Assembly (NCBI RefSeq): GCF_963583255.1
Contig: NC_084816.1
Location: forward strand, 14,743,100-14,807,099
Origin: Pyrus communis
Taxonomy: Eukaryota; Streptophyta; Magnoliopsida; Rosales; Rosaceae
Reading direction: 5' to 3'
Length of the DNA stretch: 64,000 nt
Every line of letters starts with the position of its first letter. The stretch's first letter is position 1. A program made the position numbers and the translations under genes. The notes under the pieces are model-generated. The model made no database searches and was not told where the DNA came from. It was given only the letters and a program-made list of their open reading frames with translations. This document shows positions 1 to 10,734 of the stretch, in pieces.

Positions 1-1261
1 TGCACATGAGTTGGAACCACCTAAAGTGGTTTGTACGACAGGATTGGGTGTAAATAAATACGCTCAAGTGCTATGATCACGTGAAGACTGTGAGAATGAT
101 CACGGGTCACCTACAAGTCGGAACCACCTATAGTGGTCTGTACGACATGACTGTGCACTTAACTTGGATCTAAGGTGAGCGTATGGTGCGGGAGGTGAAC
201 ATTACGTGAAGGACTGTGCCCTGACCACGGGCGGGAGCACTAACACCAGGGTGTAGGTTTATGAGCTATAATACATCTCAACATAATCATGCAACATACA
301 TCTGCAATCTATAAACTTACCTGACACTTACCTGAGCTTCTGCAGCATCAAACATAAATATGTGCAACTACTAAATGCATATTCTAAGTATAAATATTTG
401 GTATGGAATTTCAAAAGCCCAAGCCCACTCACTGATATGTGGCAGGGTCGTAACCCTCGAGCCTCGCCTAACTGCGCTCGTCCTCTGGAAACGTCTCACC
501 TGACACCGTTAGTAATATTCCGTCAAAGTTGACGGAATATTCCTCTTCTCCTTCCTTGGTTCGTTGGAGTTCGGCGCCGGCCACCTCTGCACTCGCCGGT
601 TTCATTTTGGAGTCCTAAAACAAACGGAATTTTGCCGGAAAAATCTCAATAGCTTGGCTAACCCTGTAACTCGACAAACTCGAGTGTCCCAACGTCCAAA
701 ATCCTTCCAAAACTTTTCTATAAGCTTCGTGAAGTTGCTTTAAGACTCCCTGAAACTTTAAAACTTCGTGAAACACCCTCGATTACGATGGAGTAATAGG
801 ACACCTCGTCAGAACTCCCTGGTTCTTAAGTTCCCGAGGTCCATCCTCTAAACTAAGGGTATAGCTCTGCTCCTGATCTTGCAAGGAACTTGGAAATGGT
901 CTCCACTATCTCGATCCGTGCAAGATGAAGCTAGTTGGGTGCGTGTGCATACAGACGGAAAGAGGGTTCGAGAAAGAGAGTGACAGATGAAGGTTGCACG
1001 TGTGTGAGTGTGTGTGTCTTGATCCGGATTGGGTATACACATAAAAATCCTTAAGCTCTAATTGGGCCACCAATTATAAGCTAAGAAAATCATCCAAAAC
1101 AACCCCAAATTTCAATTGGATCCCAAAAAAGAAGGAAATGAGATAATTGGTCCATTTTTCTTTGCCTATGCATACCTTCACAACCCAACGCTCAAGGGTA
1201 AAATCGTCTTTTCCACGCTTTCTGGAATAATACATATTATAATTCGGGACGGGTCGTCACA
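1..1261 (-). repeat. 3' LTR of the Tekay-type element (partial)
   Basis: This copy aligns with 6814-8149 of the other LTR and runs to the window edge, so about 610 bp are missing. It lacks a block of roughly 75 bp near 400-420 that the other LTR has at about 7225-7300. Scattered substitutions separate the copies, so the insertion is not recent. Confidence 0.93.
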
Positions 1262-1738
1262 ACTTACCCCTCTTAAGAAAAATTTTGTCCTTGAAATTTC
1301 AGACAATAACATAACAATCCACAAATAATCATAAAACAAGCGTGGATACAAATCCCTCATACGATCTTCCATCTCCCAGTTAGCTTCCTCCACCGAGTGA
1401 TTTCTCCACAAAACTTTCACTAAGTGCATGGTCTTATTCCTCAAAACCTTGTCTTTCCAATCTAAAATCGTCACCGGCTCCTCATCATAAGTTAAATCTA
1501 GATTAATTTCCAATGGTTGAGGAGGTATCACACGTGATGGATCTGAGACATAATGACGAAGCATGGAAAGATGAAAAACATCGTGCACTTTAGATAACTC
1601 TGGAGGCAACCCAAGCCTGTAAGTAACTTCACCGACTCGCTTGGTGATCTGATACGGTCTGATGTACCTAGGTCTTAATTTATCATTTTTCCCGAACCGC
1701 ACTACACCTTCCACGTTGATAACTTTAAAAACACCCAA
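1178..1738 (-). pseudogene. Integrase C-terminus and chromodomain remnant (Tekay type)
   Basis: The frame first encodes the conserved end of integrase (RPRYIRPYQI, then HDVFHLSMLRHY) and then a chromodomain-like segment from about residue 90 to 135 (EEPVTILDWKDK, LVKVLW, EEANWEMEDRM). Chromodomains of this class are thought to direct integration into heterochromatin by binding modified histones. The open frame runs past the likely natural end into the LTR, suggesting the original stop was lost. It is out of frame with the preceding integrase segment (ending at 1702), so a frameshift lies near 1702-1738. Confidence 0.85.
1262..1274 (-). promoter_or_regulatory. Polypurine tract of the Tekay-type element
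   Basis: In the sense direction AAGAGGGGTAAGT abuts the LTR start TGTGACGACCC exactly. This is the plus-strand priming site expected just upstream of a 3' LTR. Confidence 0.8.
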
Positions 1739-2746
1739 TCACCAACTTTATACAATTGATCAGTGGCATGCTTGTCTGCTAGACTCTTTTGTTGATCCTG
1801 GGCCGCTTTCAGGTTAAACTTAATTACCTGAATATTCTGAGTAGTCTCATCTATAATCTCAGGGCCCACCAATGCTCTTTCACCAACCTCTGACCAACAT
1901 AATGGCGTATGACAAGACTTACCATAAAGTGCCTCAAAAAGTGACATACTAATGCTCGAATGGTAGTTGTTATTGTAGGCGAATTCCATCAAATCTAAAA
2001 GTTTATGCCAAGCATCACTAAGCTGCAATACCGAAGATCTCAGCATATCCTCTAATGTCTGAATAGTCCTCTTAGATTGCCCGTCTGTTTGAGGATGATA
2101 TGCCCGTACTATAGAGTAACCTCGAACCAAGAGCCTCTTAAAATGCCACCCAGAACTTAGAAGTGAACCTAGGATCCCGATCCGAAATGATACTAACCGG
2201 AACCCCATGGTATTTAACAATCTTCGATATAAACAATTCAGTTAATCGGCTTAAAGAATATTTCTCCCTTACTGCAATAAAGTACGCTGATTTAGTAAGC
2301 CAATCCACTATCACCTAAATACCATCATAACCATTTCGTGTACGAGGAAGTTTATACACGAAATCCATGGTGATATCTTCCCATTTCCACTGTGGTATGG
2401 GAAGTGGCTGCATCAATCTAAATGGCTTCTTCCTTTATGCTTTAACCTGCTGACAAATGGCACACCTACTCACATATTCAACAATTTCTCTTTTCATACC
2501 AGGCCAATAATAAAATGGTTGAATGGTATAATACATTTTAGTACCTCTAGGATGCATTGCATAAGCGTTTACATGCACTTCATCAAGAATTTCTTTCTTT
2601 AATTCAGGATTATTCGGCACGTACATTCGTCTCTCTTGCATAAGCATACCATCAGACTCCCGAACTCTAAGATCTTTCTTTTTCCCCCGTGAAATAGCCT
2701 GAATTGACTCTTGGGTTTCTTCATCATTCATCTGAGCCTCGAGCAT
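1702..2746 (-). pseudogene. Integrase remnant (Tekay type), broken
   Basis: The first part (2746-2435) carries the N-terminal zinc-binding segment, ending in CAICQQVKA followed by a nonsense codon. The catalytic core between 2434 and 2221 is recognisable only across stop codons. The last part (2220-1702) has HPQTDGQ followed by S-K-R where family members have S-E-R: the third catalytic acidic residue is replaced by lysine (AAG), as a single G-to-A change would give. Integrase would splice element cDNA into the host chromosome; this one cannot. The decay is discussed in the findings. Confidence 0.87.
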
Positions 2747-2877
2747 ACGATCAATTAAAATTTATCTGACTTAGAAACTAGCAAGTAAAGCTTCCTCTCG
2801 ATCTTTACTCCTAACTTCATTCCAGTGGATCTCAAATATGCAAGAAGAGGGATACAACAAGCATATAAAGCATTAAA

Positions 2878-3974
2878 TCAGCCTTGAGACTTCCTACTAA
2901 GTGTGTCTACCATCACACTTGCACGACCAGGGTGATAATCAATCGTGCAATCATAATCACTGAGCAATTCAATCCATCTTCGTTGTTGAAGATTAAGATC
3001 CCTTTGAGTGAAACGATACTGAAGACTTTTATGATCCGTAAAAATCTTACATTTTTCACCATAAAGATAATGTCTCTGAATCTTCAAGGCAAAGATAATG
3101 GTTGCTAATTCAAGATCATGAGTAGGATAATTCATCTCATGAGGGTTCAATTGTCGCGAAGCATAAGTGATCACCCTACCATTCTGCATCAACACATAAC
3201 CTAGACCATTCAAGGAAGCATCACTATAAATCTCAATATTACCATTATCATCTGGAACCGCTAACACAGGTGTATGAGTGGGACAATACTTTAGTTGCTG
3301 AAAACTCTGCTTTCAATTATCATCCCACTCAAATTTAACATCCTTTCTAGTCAATCTCGTCAGTGGTAATGCAATGACTGAAAAATCTTTAACAAACCGT
3401 CTATAATAATCTGCTAAACCAAGGAAACTCCATACCTTCGTGATGGTTCGTGGCTGCTCCCAATTCTCAACGGTTGCTACCTTTTGAGGGTCCACCTGAA
3501 TACCTTGGGCAGATATAACATGTCCCAAAAATGCCACTTGATCTAACCAAAATTGGCATTTGCTAAACTTAGCATACAATTGATGTTCCCTCAATTTCTT
3601 CAACACCAAAGTGAGATGTCGAACATGCTCCGCTTTAGACTTAGAGTACACCAGAATATCGTCAATAAAGACAATGACAAATTATCTAGATATGGTTGGA
3701 ATACTCGATTCATCAAATCCATAAAAGCTGCAGGTGCATTAGTTAATCCGAATGGCATCACAAGAAACTCATAATGACCATATCCAGTCCTAAAAGTTGT
3801 TTTAGGAACATCCTCATTTTTAATCTTCAATTGATAGTAACCAGACCTCAAATCAATCTTAGAAAACACATAGGTGCCCCGAAGTTGATCAAATAAATCA
3901 TTTATACGCGGTAATGGATAATGGTTTTTAGTTGTTACCTGATTCAACTGCCGATAATCAATACATAGTCTCAA
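2878..3974 (-). pseudogene. Reverse transcriptase and RNase H remnant (Tekay type)
   Basis: Residues recognisable as Ty3-type RT are CIDYRQLN, the [10 protein letters not shown] block and [12 protein letters not shown], followed by a one-base frameshift near 3670-3690, just before the catalytic aspartate box. The next segment (3651-3313) holds the RT thumb and connection ([23 protein letters not shown]). After a TGA at about 3311 the RNase H domain follows ([31 protein letters not shown]). The protease segment upstream is in the same frame, separated by a TAG at 4014. In an active element this enzyme copies the RNA genome into DNA inside virus-like particles. Confidence 0.92.
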
Positions 3975-4013
3975 AGTCCCATCTTTCTTCCGTACAAATA
4001 AAACTGGAGCTCC

Positions 4014-4709
4014 CTAGGGCGAAATACTAGGCTGAATAAAACCCTTATCAACTAGTTCATGTAATTGAATTTTCAATTCTCTCAATTCAGCAAGAGTCAT
4101 TCGATAAGGAGTTAAAGATATAGGATCTGTACCTGGAAGTAAATCGATAGTGAACTCCATGTCTTGATCTGGCAACAATCCAGGTAAATCATTAGGGAAT
4201 ACATCAGGAAAATGCCTGACTGCTCGTACATCTTCCACACTGTTCGGAACATTATCATTCAACACCATATGAGCCAAATATCCTTGATAACCTTTCTTTA
4301 ATAATCCTTTAGCCCTTATGGCAGAAATAACACCATGCCTCACCCCACAACGATCGCCCACGAATGTAACCTTAGGTAACCCAAGATGATGAAACGTGAC
4401 TGTCTTCCCATATGGCACAATTGTAATGTAACCAATATGTGCCCAAAATAACATCAAAATAACAATATCTAACGGGATGAGGTCAGCTAGCATAACAACA
4501 TCCTCTACAAACACGGGACATCTTGGATATACACAACTAACATAATATGTCTCCCTTCTAGGCATTGAAAACTCCAAATCATACCCAAGAGGTGTAGCAT
4601 GAGATTGTGTCGTTTGAGTAAACATATGAGAAATAATAGAATACGTAGCACCACAATCAATTAATACTCTAGCAAAATGACCAAGAATATTCAACGTACC
4701 CATGATCAA
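4014..4709 (-). pseudogene. Aspartic protease and RT N-terminus remnant (Tekay type)
   Basis: The active-site motif reads LIDCGATYSIIS, a variant of the retropepsin D-S/T-G-A box with cysteine in second position; residues about 15-25 of the frame. The remainder is the protease C-terminal part and the linker into RT (FPDVFPNDLPGL, ELRELKIQLHELVDKGFIQPS), ending at a TAG where a tryptophan or glutamine codon is usual. The protease would cleave the gag-pol precursor. The frame agrees with the downstream RT segment. Confidence 0.87.
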
Positions 4710-6126
4710 ATCAGGATTATTCTGAGCATCATGTAGTGTAATGTGGTGAATACGTCCCTAAGCCTGCTGTCATCCTCCTCGACCTCTGTTAGCTTGATTA
4801 CCACGTCCTTGCACACTACGCCCCTGACCTGGCTGATTAGGTTGCCTTGATGGTCCTGTACTACTAGAAGCAACCCCCATGTGCTAGGACTGTCTTCCAG
4901 GATACCATTGAGACCCACCAGTTGAATAGGGAGGATACGATGTATAACCTCCAGGATACTGAGGGTAACCACTCTGATAATATGGATCATGCGGATACTG
5001 ATACTGCCCTGCAGAACAAAGAGCTACATCACCCTGATACTGATAAGCGCCTCCACGACCAGTCTGGGCACAACTACTAGGTTCTGGAACCTGCTAGATT
5101 GGAACTAGTGGTGATAATGAAGGCGGATGGGGCTTCTGCTAGTTCTGTGGACAATGAATAGCCCTATGCCCCATTTGGCCATAAGTATAGCATCCGCTGC
5201 TGCCTCGCTTACACTCCACAAAATGTCTATTATTACATCTGCGACATAAGGGAGCACCAGTGCTACCAGAATCCATCTGTCTCAGAAAACGAAGACCTCC
5301 AGAAAATCTACCAGCCCTTCTCTGCCTCGTGAAACTCAAACCCACACTAGAAGAATTGGAACTGGCATTACTTCTCTTAAAACTTTGAGTCTTACGTTGT
5401 CTTTGAGATGATTGGCCCTTATCTTTATCATTTTTCTTTTGGTTACCATATTTTTCTTCTTACTCCTCGCTATCACTGGGCATGTTCTCTGAATCTTCAA
5501 TTCAAAGCAAAATCTCATAAAACTCCTGGTAATTAGCACATGGAGTTGTGGTCGCCATAAAACGCCACTTCTTTCTAGTACCCAACCTAAAACGACGGAG
5601 CATCTCTACTGGATTAGCAGCAACCTCCGGGGTGATAACAAGACAAATTAGTAAACCTCCTGTAGTACTTATTAGCTATCATATTTCCTTGTTTCAGGTG
5701 CGTAAATTCTTGCTTCTTACGATTTATATGCTTTGGAGGAATGAATCTCTTCTAAAATAACTGTTTAAAAACTTCCCAATCAGCAGCTTCCTCTGGTGAT
5801 AACTGATAAGACTCTTGTCTCCACTAAGATGCAGGCTCCTGACCTAAAAACCCGGTAGTCATCTTAACCCACTTATCCTTAGGGAGATTTCCCTGTCTCT
5901 GCATCAAACAGAATGTCTTCTCAAGATGATTGAGCCACCGCTTAGCTCCCTTATGTCCTTCATTACCCATAAACTTATCCAATTTCAGATTATACATAGT
6001 CTTCATGAGAGTCCTTTTGGGAGGGCGAAGCAAAGACTAAATAGCATTGGCTATAACTTCCCTTAATTGAGCATTATCAAGGAAACTAGACTCAGCCGAG
6101 GAATGTGGCTCTCTACGAGGCGACAT
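4710..6126 (-). pseudogene. Gag remnant with damaged zinc knuckle (Tekay type)
   Basis: A plausible gag start ATG lies at 6126 (MSPRREPHSS), with a TAG about 30 codons later. The capsid part is visible at 6033-5824 (KFMGNEGHKGAKRWLNHLEK, DKWVKMTTGFLGQEPASW). The nucleocapsid zinc knuckle at about 5200-5145 reads C-Y-T-Y-GQMGHRAIHC: the second cysteine of CX2CX4HX4C is tyrosine, consistent with TGT to TAT. A proline/tyrosine/glycine-rich linker (about 5000-4870) leads to protease. Gag forms the particle and packages RNA. Several TAG codons (for example in the 5160-5080 linker) break the frame. Confidence 0.83.
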
Positions 6127-6186
6127 AGTTCTGACAGAAGACACCAAAATAATTAGAATACAAGATATGCAGGACTGCCAAACCTA

Positions 6187-6199
6187 GGCTCTAATACCA
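6187..6199 (-). promoter_or_regulatory. Primer binding site, initiator-Met tRNA type
   Basis: In the sense direction TGGTATTAGAGCC lies 3 bases inside the 5' LTR. It matches the usual plant methionine-tRNA primer site TGGTATCAGAGCC with one C-to-T change. Confidence 0.8.
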
Positions 6200-6202
6200 A
6201 AC

Positions 6203-8149
6203 TGACACACCCCGACCAAAATCAAGGCATGCTAGCCGTCATGTGAGGGTGACGTAGCCATGTGCGCAGTGCGGAAATGATATTGATAAAAGGAAATGTG
6301 AGTAACTAAGAACCAAGCTAGCTAATTTACATAAAGCAAAAATAAGTGCAAATCCCGATATTTAAGTGTGATACGCCATAATCAGAGCATAGGTAGCCTG
6401 AGTGCAGTCCAACAGGACAAGTACTAATTATACAATACCAGAGGTGGTCCTACATTAGTGATAAACTGTTAGAACCGCCGTCAATTGCTCGTAAGCCACC
6501 AACAAGCATTCCTACCTAAAATCTAGAGGGGCACAAAACAGAAAGTATAAGTGGGCAAAAACAAAGCTTTTCAAAACCATTTCACTTGTCGAAGGTAATA
6601 ACCTATCGATGTAAAACCTGTATGATTTCCTAGAAAATAGAATGCATACGTATATCAAAACCATGCTTAGAATAGCAAAATCCACATATATGCCATGTCA
6701 AATAGCTCAACATAAAATATGTAAGCCAGGTAATGTAAATCAATGCAAATGATATGTCAGCCGAAGTCACTTAATATGACTTGTACGACTGAACTAATAG
6801 CTCAACAAGTATGCTTGCACATGAGTCGGAACCACCTAAAGTGGTCTGTACGACAGGACTGGGCGTAAATAAATACGCTCAAGTGCTACGATCACGTGAA
6901 GACTGTGCGAATGATCGCAGGTCATCTACAAGTCGGAACCACCTATAATGGTCTGTACGACAGGACTGTGCACCTAACTTGGATCCAAGGTGAGCGTATG
7001 GTGCGAGAGGTGAACATCATGTGAAGGACTATGCCCTGACTACGGGTAGGAGCACTAACACCAGGGTGCATGTTTATGAGCCATAATACATCTTAACATA
7101 ATCATGCAACTCACATCCGCAATCTATAAACTCACCTGGCATTTACCTGAGCTTTTGTAGCGTCAAACATAAATATGTGCAACTACTAAATGCATATTCT
7201 AAGTATAAAATATTTGGCATGGCATTTCAAAACATAAGTCCATTTAAATAAGTTTATGGGAAAAATACCAAGCATATATATACTAAAAACCAAAAGCCCA
7301 CTCACTAATATGTGGCAGGGTCATAACCCTCGAGCCTCGCCTGACTGCGCTTGTCCTCTGGAAATGTCTCACCTGACGCCGTTAGTAATATTCCGTCAAA
7401 GTTGACGGAATATTCCCTTTCTCCTTCATTGGTTTGCCGGAGTCCGGCGCCGGTCACCTCTACACTCACCGGTTTCACTTTGGAGTCCTAAAACCAATGG
7501 AATTTGGCCGGAAAAATCTCAATAGCTCGGCCAACCCTGCAACTCGACAAACTTGGGTGTCCCGATGTCCAAAATCCTTCCAAAACTTCTCTATAAGCTT
7601 CATGAAGTTACTTTAAGACTCCCTAGAACTTTAAAACTCCGTGAAACACCCTCGATTACGATGGAGTAACAGGACACCTCGTCGGAACTCCCTGGTTCTC
7701 GAGTTCCCGAGGTCCATCCTCCAAACTAAAGGTATAACTCTACTCCTGAGCTTGCAAGGAACTTGGAAATGGTCTCCACTATCTCGATCCGTGCAAGATG
7801 AAGCTAGTTGGGTGCGTGTGCATACGAACTGTACAGACGGAAAGAGTGTTCAAGAAAGAGAGTGACAGGTAAAGGTTGCACATGTGTGAGTGTGTGTGTC
7901 TTGATCTGGATTGGGTATACACATATAAAAATCCTTAAGCTCTAATTGGGCCACCAATTATAGGCTAAGAAAATCATCCAAAACAACCCCAAATTTCAAT
8001 TGGGTCAAAAAAAAAAAAAAAGGAAATGAAATAATTGGTCCATTTTTCTTAGCCCATGCATACCTTCACAACCCAACACTCAAGGGTAAAATCGTCTTTT
8101 CCATGCTTTCTAGAATAATACATATTATAATTCGGGATGGGTCGTCATA
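6203..8149 (-). repeat. 5' LTR of the Tekay-type element (1947 bp)
   Basis: Complete copy bounded by TATGACGACCC (sense start at 8149) and GGTGTGTCA (sense end at 6203). It includes the block deleted in the partner LTR and a poly-A run at about 8007-8021. It is inserted directly against the class II transposon end that starts at 8150. Confidence 0.93.
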
Positions 8150-8830
8150 GCAGTAATGATATACATGTGCTATATAAACTTTTTTGACAATTTATATATC
8201 TTTACTAAAAATTATTTGTCCGACGAAATGTCGTGGGGTAAAGAAACTTTACTCGACAGACAAAAAAAATTTGATCGGACAAAAGTGGTCAATGTTTTTT
8301 ATTTTTTTCGGAGAATTTAGGTGACGAAACATTTCGACGGGCAAACTATTCTTCATCGGGCAAAGTTTTCTTGCCAAGTGAAAAATTGGTGAGTATTATG
8401 CCACCTTTTGACTGACAAAAGAACAAATTCATAGGATAAAATGACTTTGCCCGACAAACCATCTTTTTTTTTCGTGACCGTTTTTTGTTTGTGTACCAGA
8501 TGACGATTCTTTGCTCGATGACATAGGTGAGGTTACCAGACGAACCATTTCGTCGAGCAAACCCAATTCGTTAAAACAGGCCGCGTGGCCTTCCTTTTCA
8601 TTCTGCTTCTCCCTTCTTCTTTCTTTCCCCAACAACTCTCTTCTTCTCTGGCATATTTCTACTCTCTCTCTCTCTCACAACCATTCTCATACCCAACTCA
8701 TCACCCATATCTCGTCATCCCTCTCCCAATTAATTTAAGGGTTTTTTATTTGTTAAATTTTTTGTTTAATTGTGTAATTAAGTAATTTTGTTTGTTGTAG
8801 GTCTGTGACCGAATTGGAAGAAAATTAAAG
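8150..8830. mobile_element. Terminal region of a class II (probably CACTA-type) transposon, truncated
   Basis: The stretch is dense in short repeats in both orientations around TCGTCGGGCAAA (for example near 8216, 8333, 8345, 8441 and 8547), the kind of subterminal array that binds the transposase of CACTA elements. It is followed by a pyrimidine-rich leader (8590-8735) and a likely intron ending TTGTTGTAG near 8800, which resembles a transposon 5' leader. No terminal inverted repeat is seen, because the Tekay LTR abuts it at 8149. Family assignment is inference; the repeat array is direct observation. Confidence 0.55.
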
Positions 8831-9295
8831 GTATGAATTTGTCTCTCAATTTATTTTTTAAAAAATTTTATTCCAAATTTTTTCACCACAAATTTTTTAA
8901 TGATAGCAAATGAACGAACCAAACCAACAGATGTGAGAGACTTTTTCTTTTCAGTTGTAACAGATCCTTATTCAAAAGAAACTAACACAACAGAGACATA
9001 TAATGCAAGTGTATGAATAGTCAGACAACTATAGCTCTACACGAAAACACTTTAGATATAACGGTGAAAAATAAAAACAAAAAGGTACACCAGGCCATTG
9101 ATAAGACCACCGATTCAAGTCCGATGAATGCTACAAAAATTGAGCGATGCATGCCAATAATCTCAAGCACCTAAAGTGGCTGAACAATGCAAAAGAACTA
9201 CAGTTAGAGATCCAAATGTGCTTATACATATCAAACATACAATGTTCTGCAACATAGCATAAAACAGAAGAAGAATTCAGGTCCACAAGAAAGTT

Positions 9296-9444
9296 TTATA
9301 AATTTATTCGAGGAAAGTTATTCCAAAAGAAGTTAGTACCTTTAGCAGAAGGCTCATCCTGTGGTTTCATAGCCGGGAAGAGTAGAACTTCCTGTCCAAC
9401 CACAAACAATAGACAGTGAGAAACAGCTCACACGAAACAAATAC

Positions 9445-9519
<75 letters not shown>

Positions 9520-10652
9520 ACCTTAATATTTTGTGAATCAGTTAGCAACATACAGAGCCGATCAACGCCCAAACCCCAACCACCAGTTGGAGATAACCCG
9601 TACTCAAGAGCTCTACAAAATGCTTCGTCCAAAGCCATTGCTTCATCATCACCTGATTGTCGGTCCTGAACCCAAAACCAGATATCATTAGATTTCTGCA
9701 AACATTGTTTAATAAGGTACCATAACTGAACAATTAAGTGATACCTTGAGTTGATCAGCAAATCGTTGGCGTTGTACCACGGGATCATTCAATTCTGTGT
9801 ATGCATTTGGCAAGCTGGAAAGCAAATGAAAATCGTAAACAGGCTTAATGACAGAGAAAAAGGTAGCCAATAAAGAAATCATTCAAATCCTCAAGTTGGT
9901 AGACGTACTTCATGCTTGTTGATAAACAATTCATAACGTTCATTCAGGCCAGGCTTTGATCGATGCCACTTTGCTAAAGGACTCATTATCTCAGGATGGT
10001 TAATGATAAACGCAGGATTTACACACGTCACTTCCAAAAAGTGCCCCTCAAGCTGCAAAAATAGAAAATGAACCAAAAAGTAAAAACTGATGCACGAGTC
10101 ATTTTTCATATCCATCACACATTAAGATTCCAAGCGACTAGGTCTTTTCTTAACTGACAAAGGGAAAGAAAACGTAAATTTGAGAAAAGCATAACATTGC
10201 ATTGAGTGTAACGTCATTCCCCGCCACCACATAAAACCAGAGATAGTATCCTGATTCATGTACTTGATTTTAAAGAATATATGGGAGGAAGAAGACAATG
10301 AGTTACCTTGTCTAACAGACGAGTTGTTGTTTCAGGACGGGAACATTTGATATCAAACTTCTTGCACACATCCTTAAGATATTGGTTAGCTTCTGCACTG
10401 GAGAGATCCTCTGGATTTATGTTGAGACCTGCAATCTTATTTAATTCCTCAACCATGTCGATCCTTCTGCAGCAGTTACAGTTAAAACCACCAAATAAGT
10501 TTCTTAACATATGTTTAAGCTGTAATATGCATGACCAAAATATAGTTTACGGACCTGAAAGGAGGAGTAAAGTCAATCTCAATTGGATCCTTGTCAAGCC
10601 CATTCGATTGATACTTGATTTTATATCCACCAGTTAGTTCCTTGACCATCCC
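9296..10652 (-). pseudogene. Lysyl-tRNA synthetase gene fragment, 3' half, six exons
   Basis: Exons on the minus strand are 10652-10555, 10466-10307, 10052-9909, 9814-9745, 9665-9522 and 9391 to about 9340 or 9296, with GT-AG introns. They encode the class II synthetase catalytic core: [54 protein letters not shown] (motif 2 region), [13 protein letters not shown] and [18 protein letters not shown] (motif 3), then VLLFPAMKP at the C-terminus. The enzyme charges tRNA-Lys with lysine. The 5' half (anticodon-binding domain and motif 1) is absent: the sequence passes from an intron into a retrotransposon. Exon 9814-9745 is 70 nt where phase 0 on both sides needs a multiple of three, so it shifts frame. 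The region 8905-9295 probably holds its 3' UTR. It may be a truncated resident gene or a transposon-captured copy. Confidence 0.85.
9451..9516. repeat. (GA)n microsatellite, about 33 units
   Basis: Uninterrupted GA dinucleotides within an intron of the lysyl-tRNA synthetase fragment, just downstream of the donor at 9521. Confidence 0.97.
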
Positions 10653-10734
10653 TATTTTAGAGTTAATATATTAACAAACAAATCAAGTACTCTGAACGGG
10701 GAAAGGAACAAGGAAATCTATACGGTTGGGGCCA

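Larger units (their letters stand above)
1..8149 (-). mobile_element. Ty3/gypsy chromovirus, Tekay/Del type, decayed, left end outside window
   Basis: Two long terminal repeats in the same orientation (1-1261 and 6203-8149) enclose a minus-strand gag-pol remnant with domains in the order gag, protease, reverse transcriptase, RNase H, integrase, chromodomain. The element reads right to left, so its 5' LTR is the right-hand one. LTRs begin TGTGACGACCC and end GGTGTGTCA in the sense direction; the right copy begins TATGACGACCC, a point change. A PBS and a PPT sit at the expected internal edges. The chromodomain after integrase and the primer site point to the Tekay/Del lineage of chromoviruses. 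Many nonsense codons and at least two frameshifts make it non-autonomous. The flanking duplication cannot be tested because the left end is outside the window. Confidence 0.93.

Noticed and set aside
8511..8785. Short plus-strand frames in the pyrimidine-rich leader
   Set aside because: Low-complexity serine/leucine/phenylalanine sequence in a probable transposon leader; no similarity to known proteins.
9354..9788. A 144-codon minus-strand frame joining two LysRS exons through SLSLSL codons
   Set aside because: The join reads through an intron and the GA microsatellite; the splice sites at 9521/9522 and 9391/9392 are clear.
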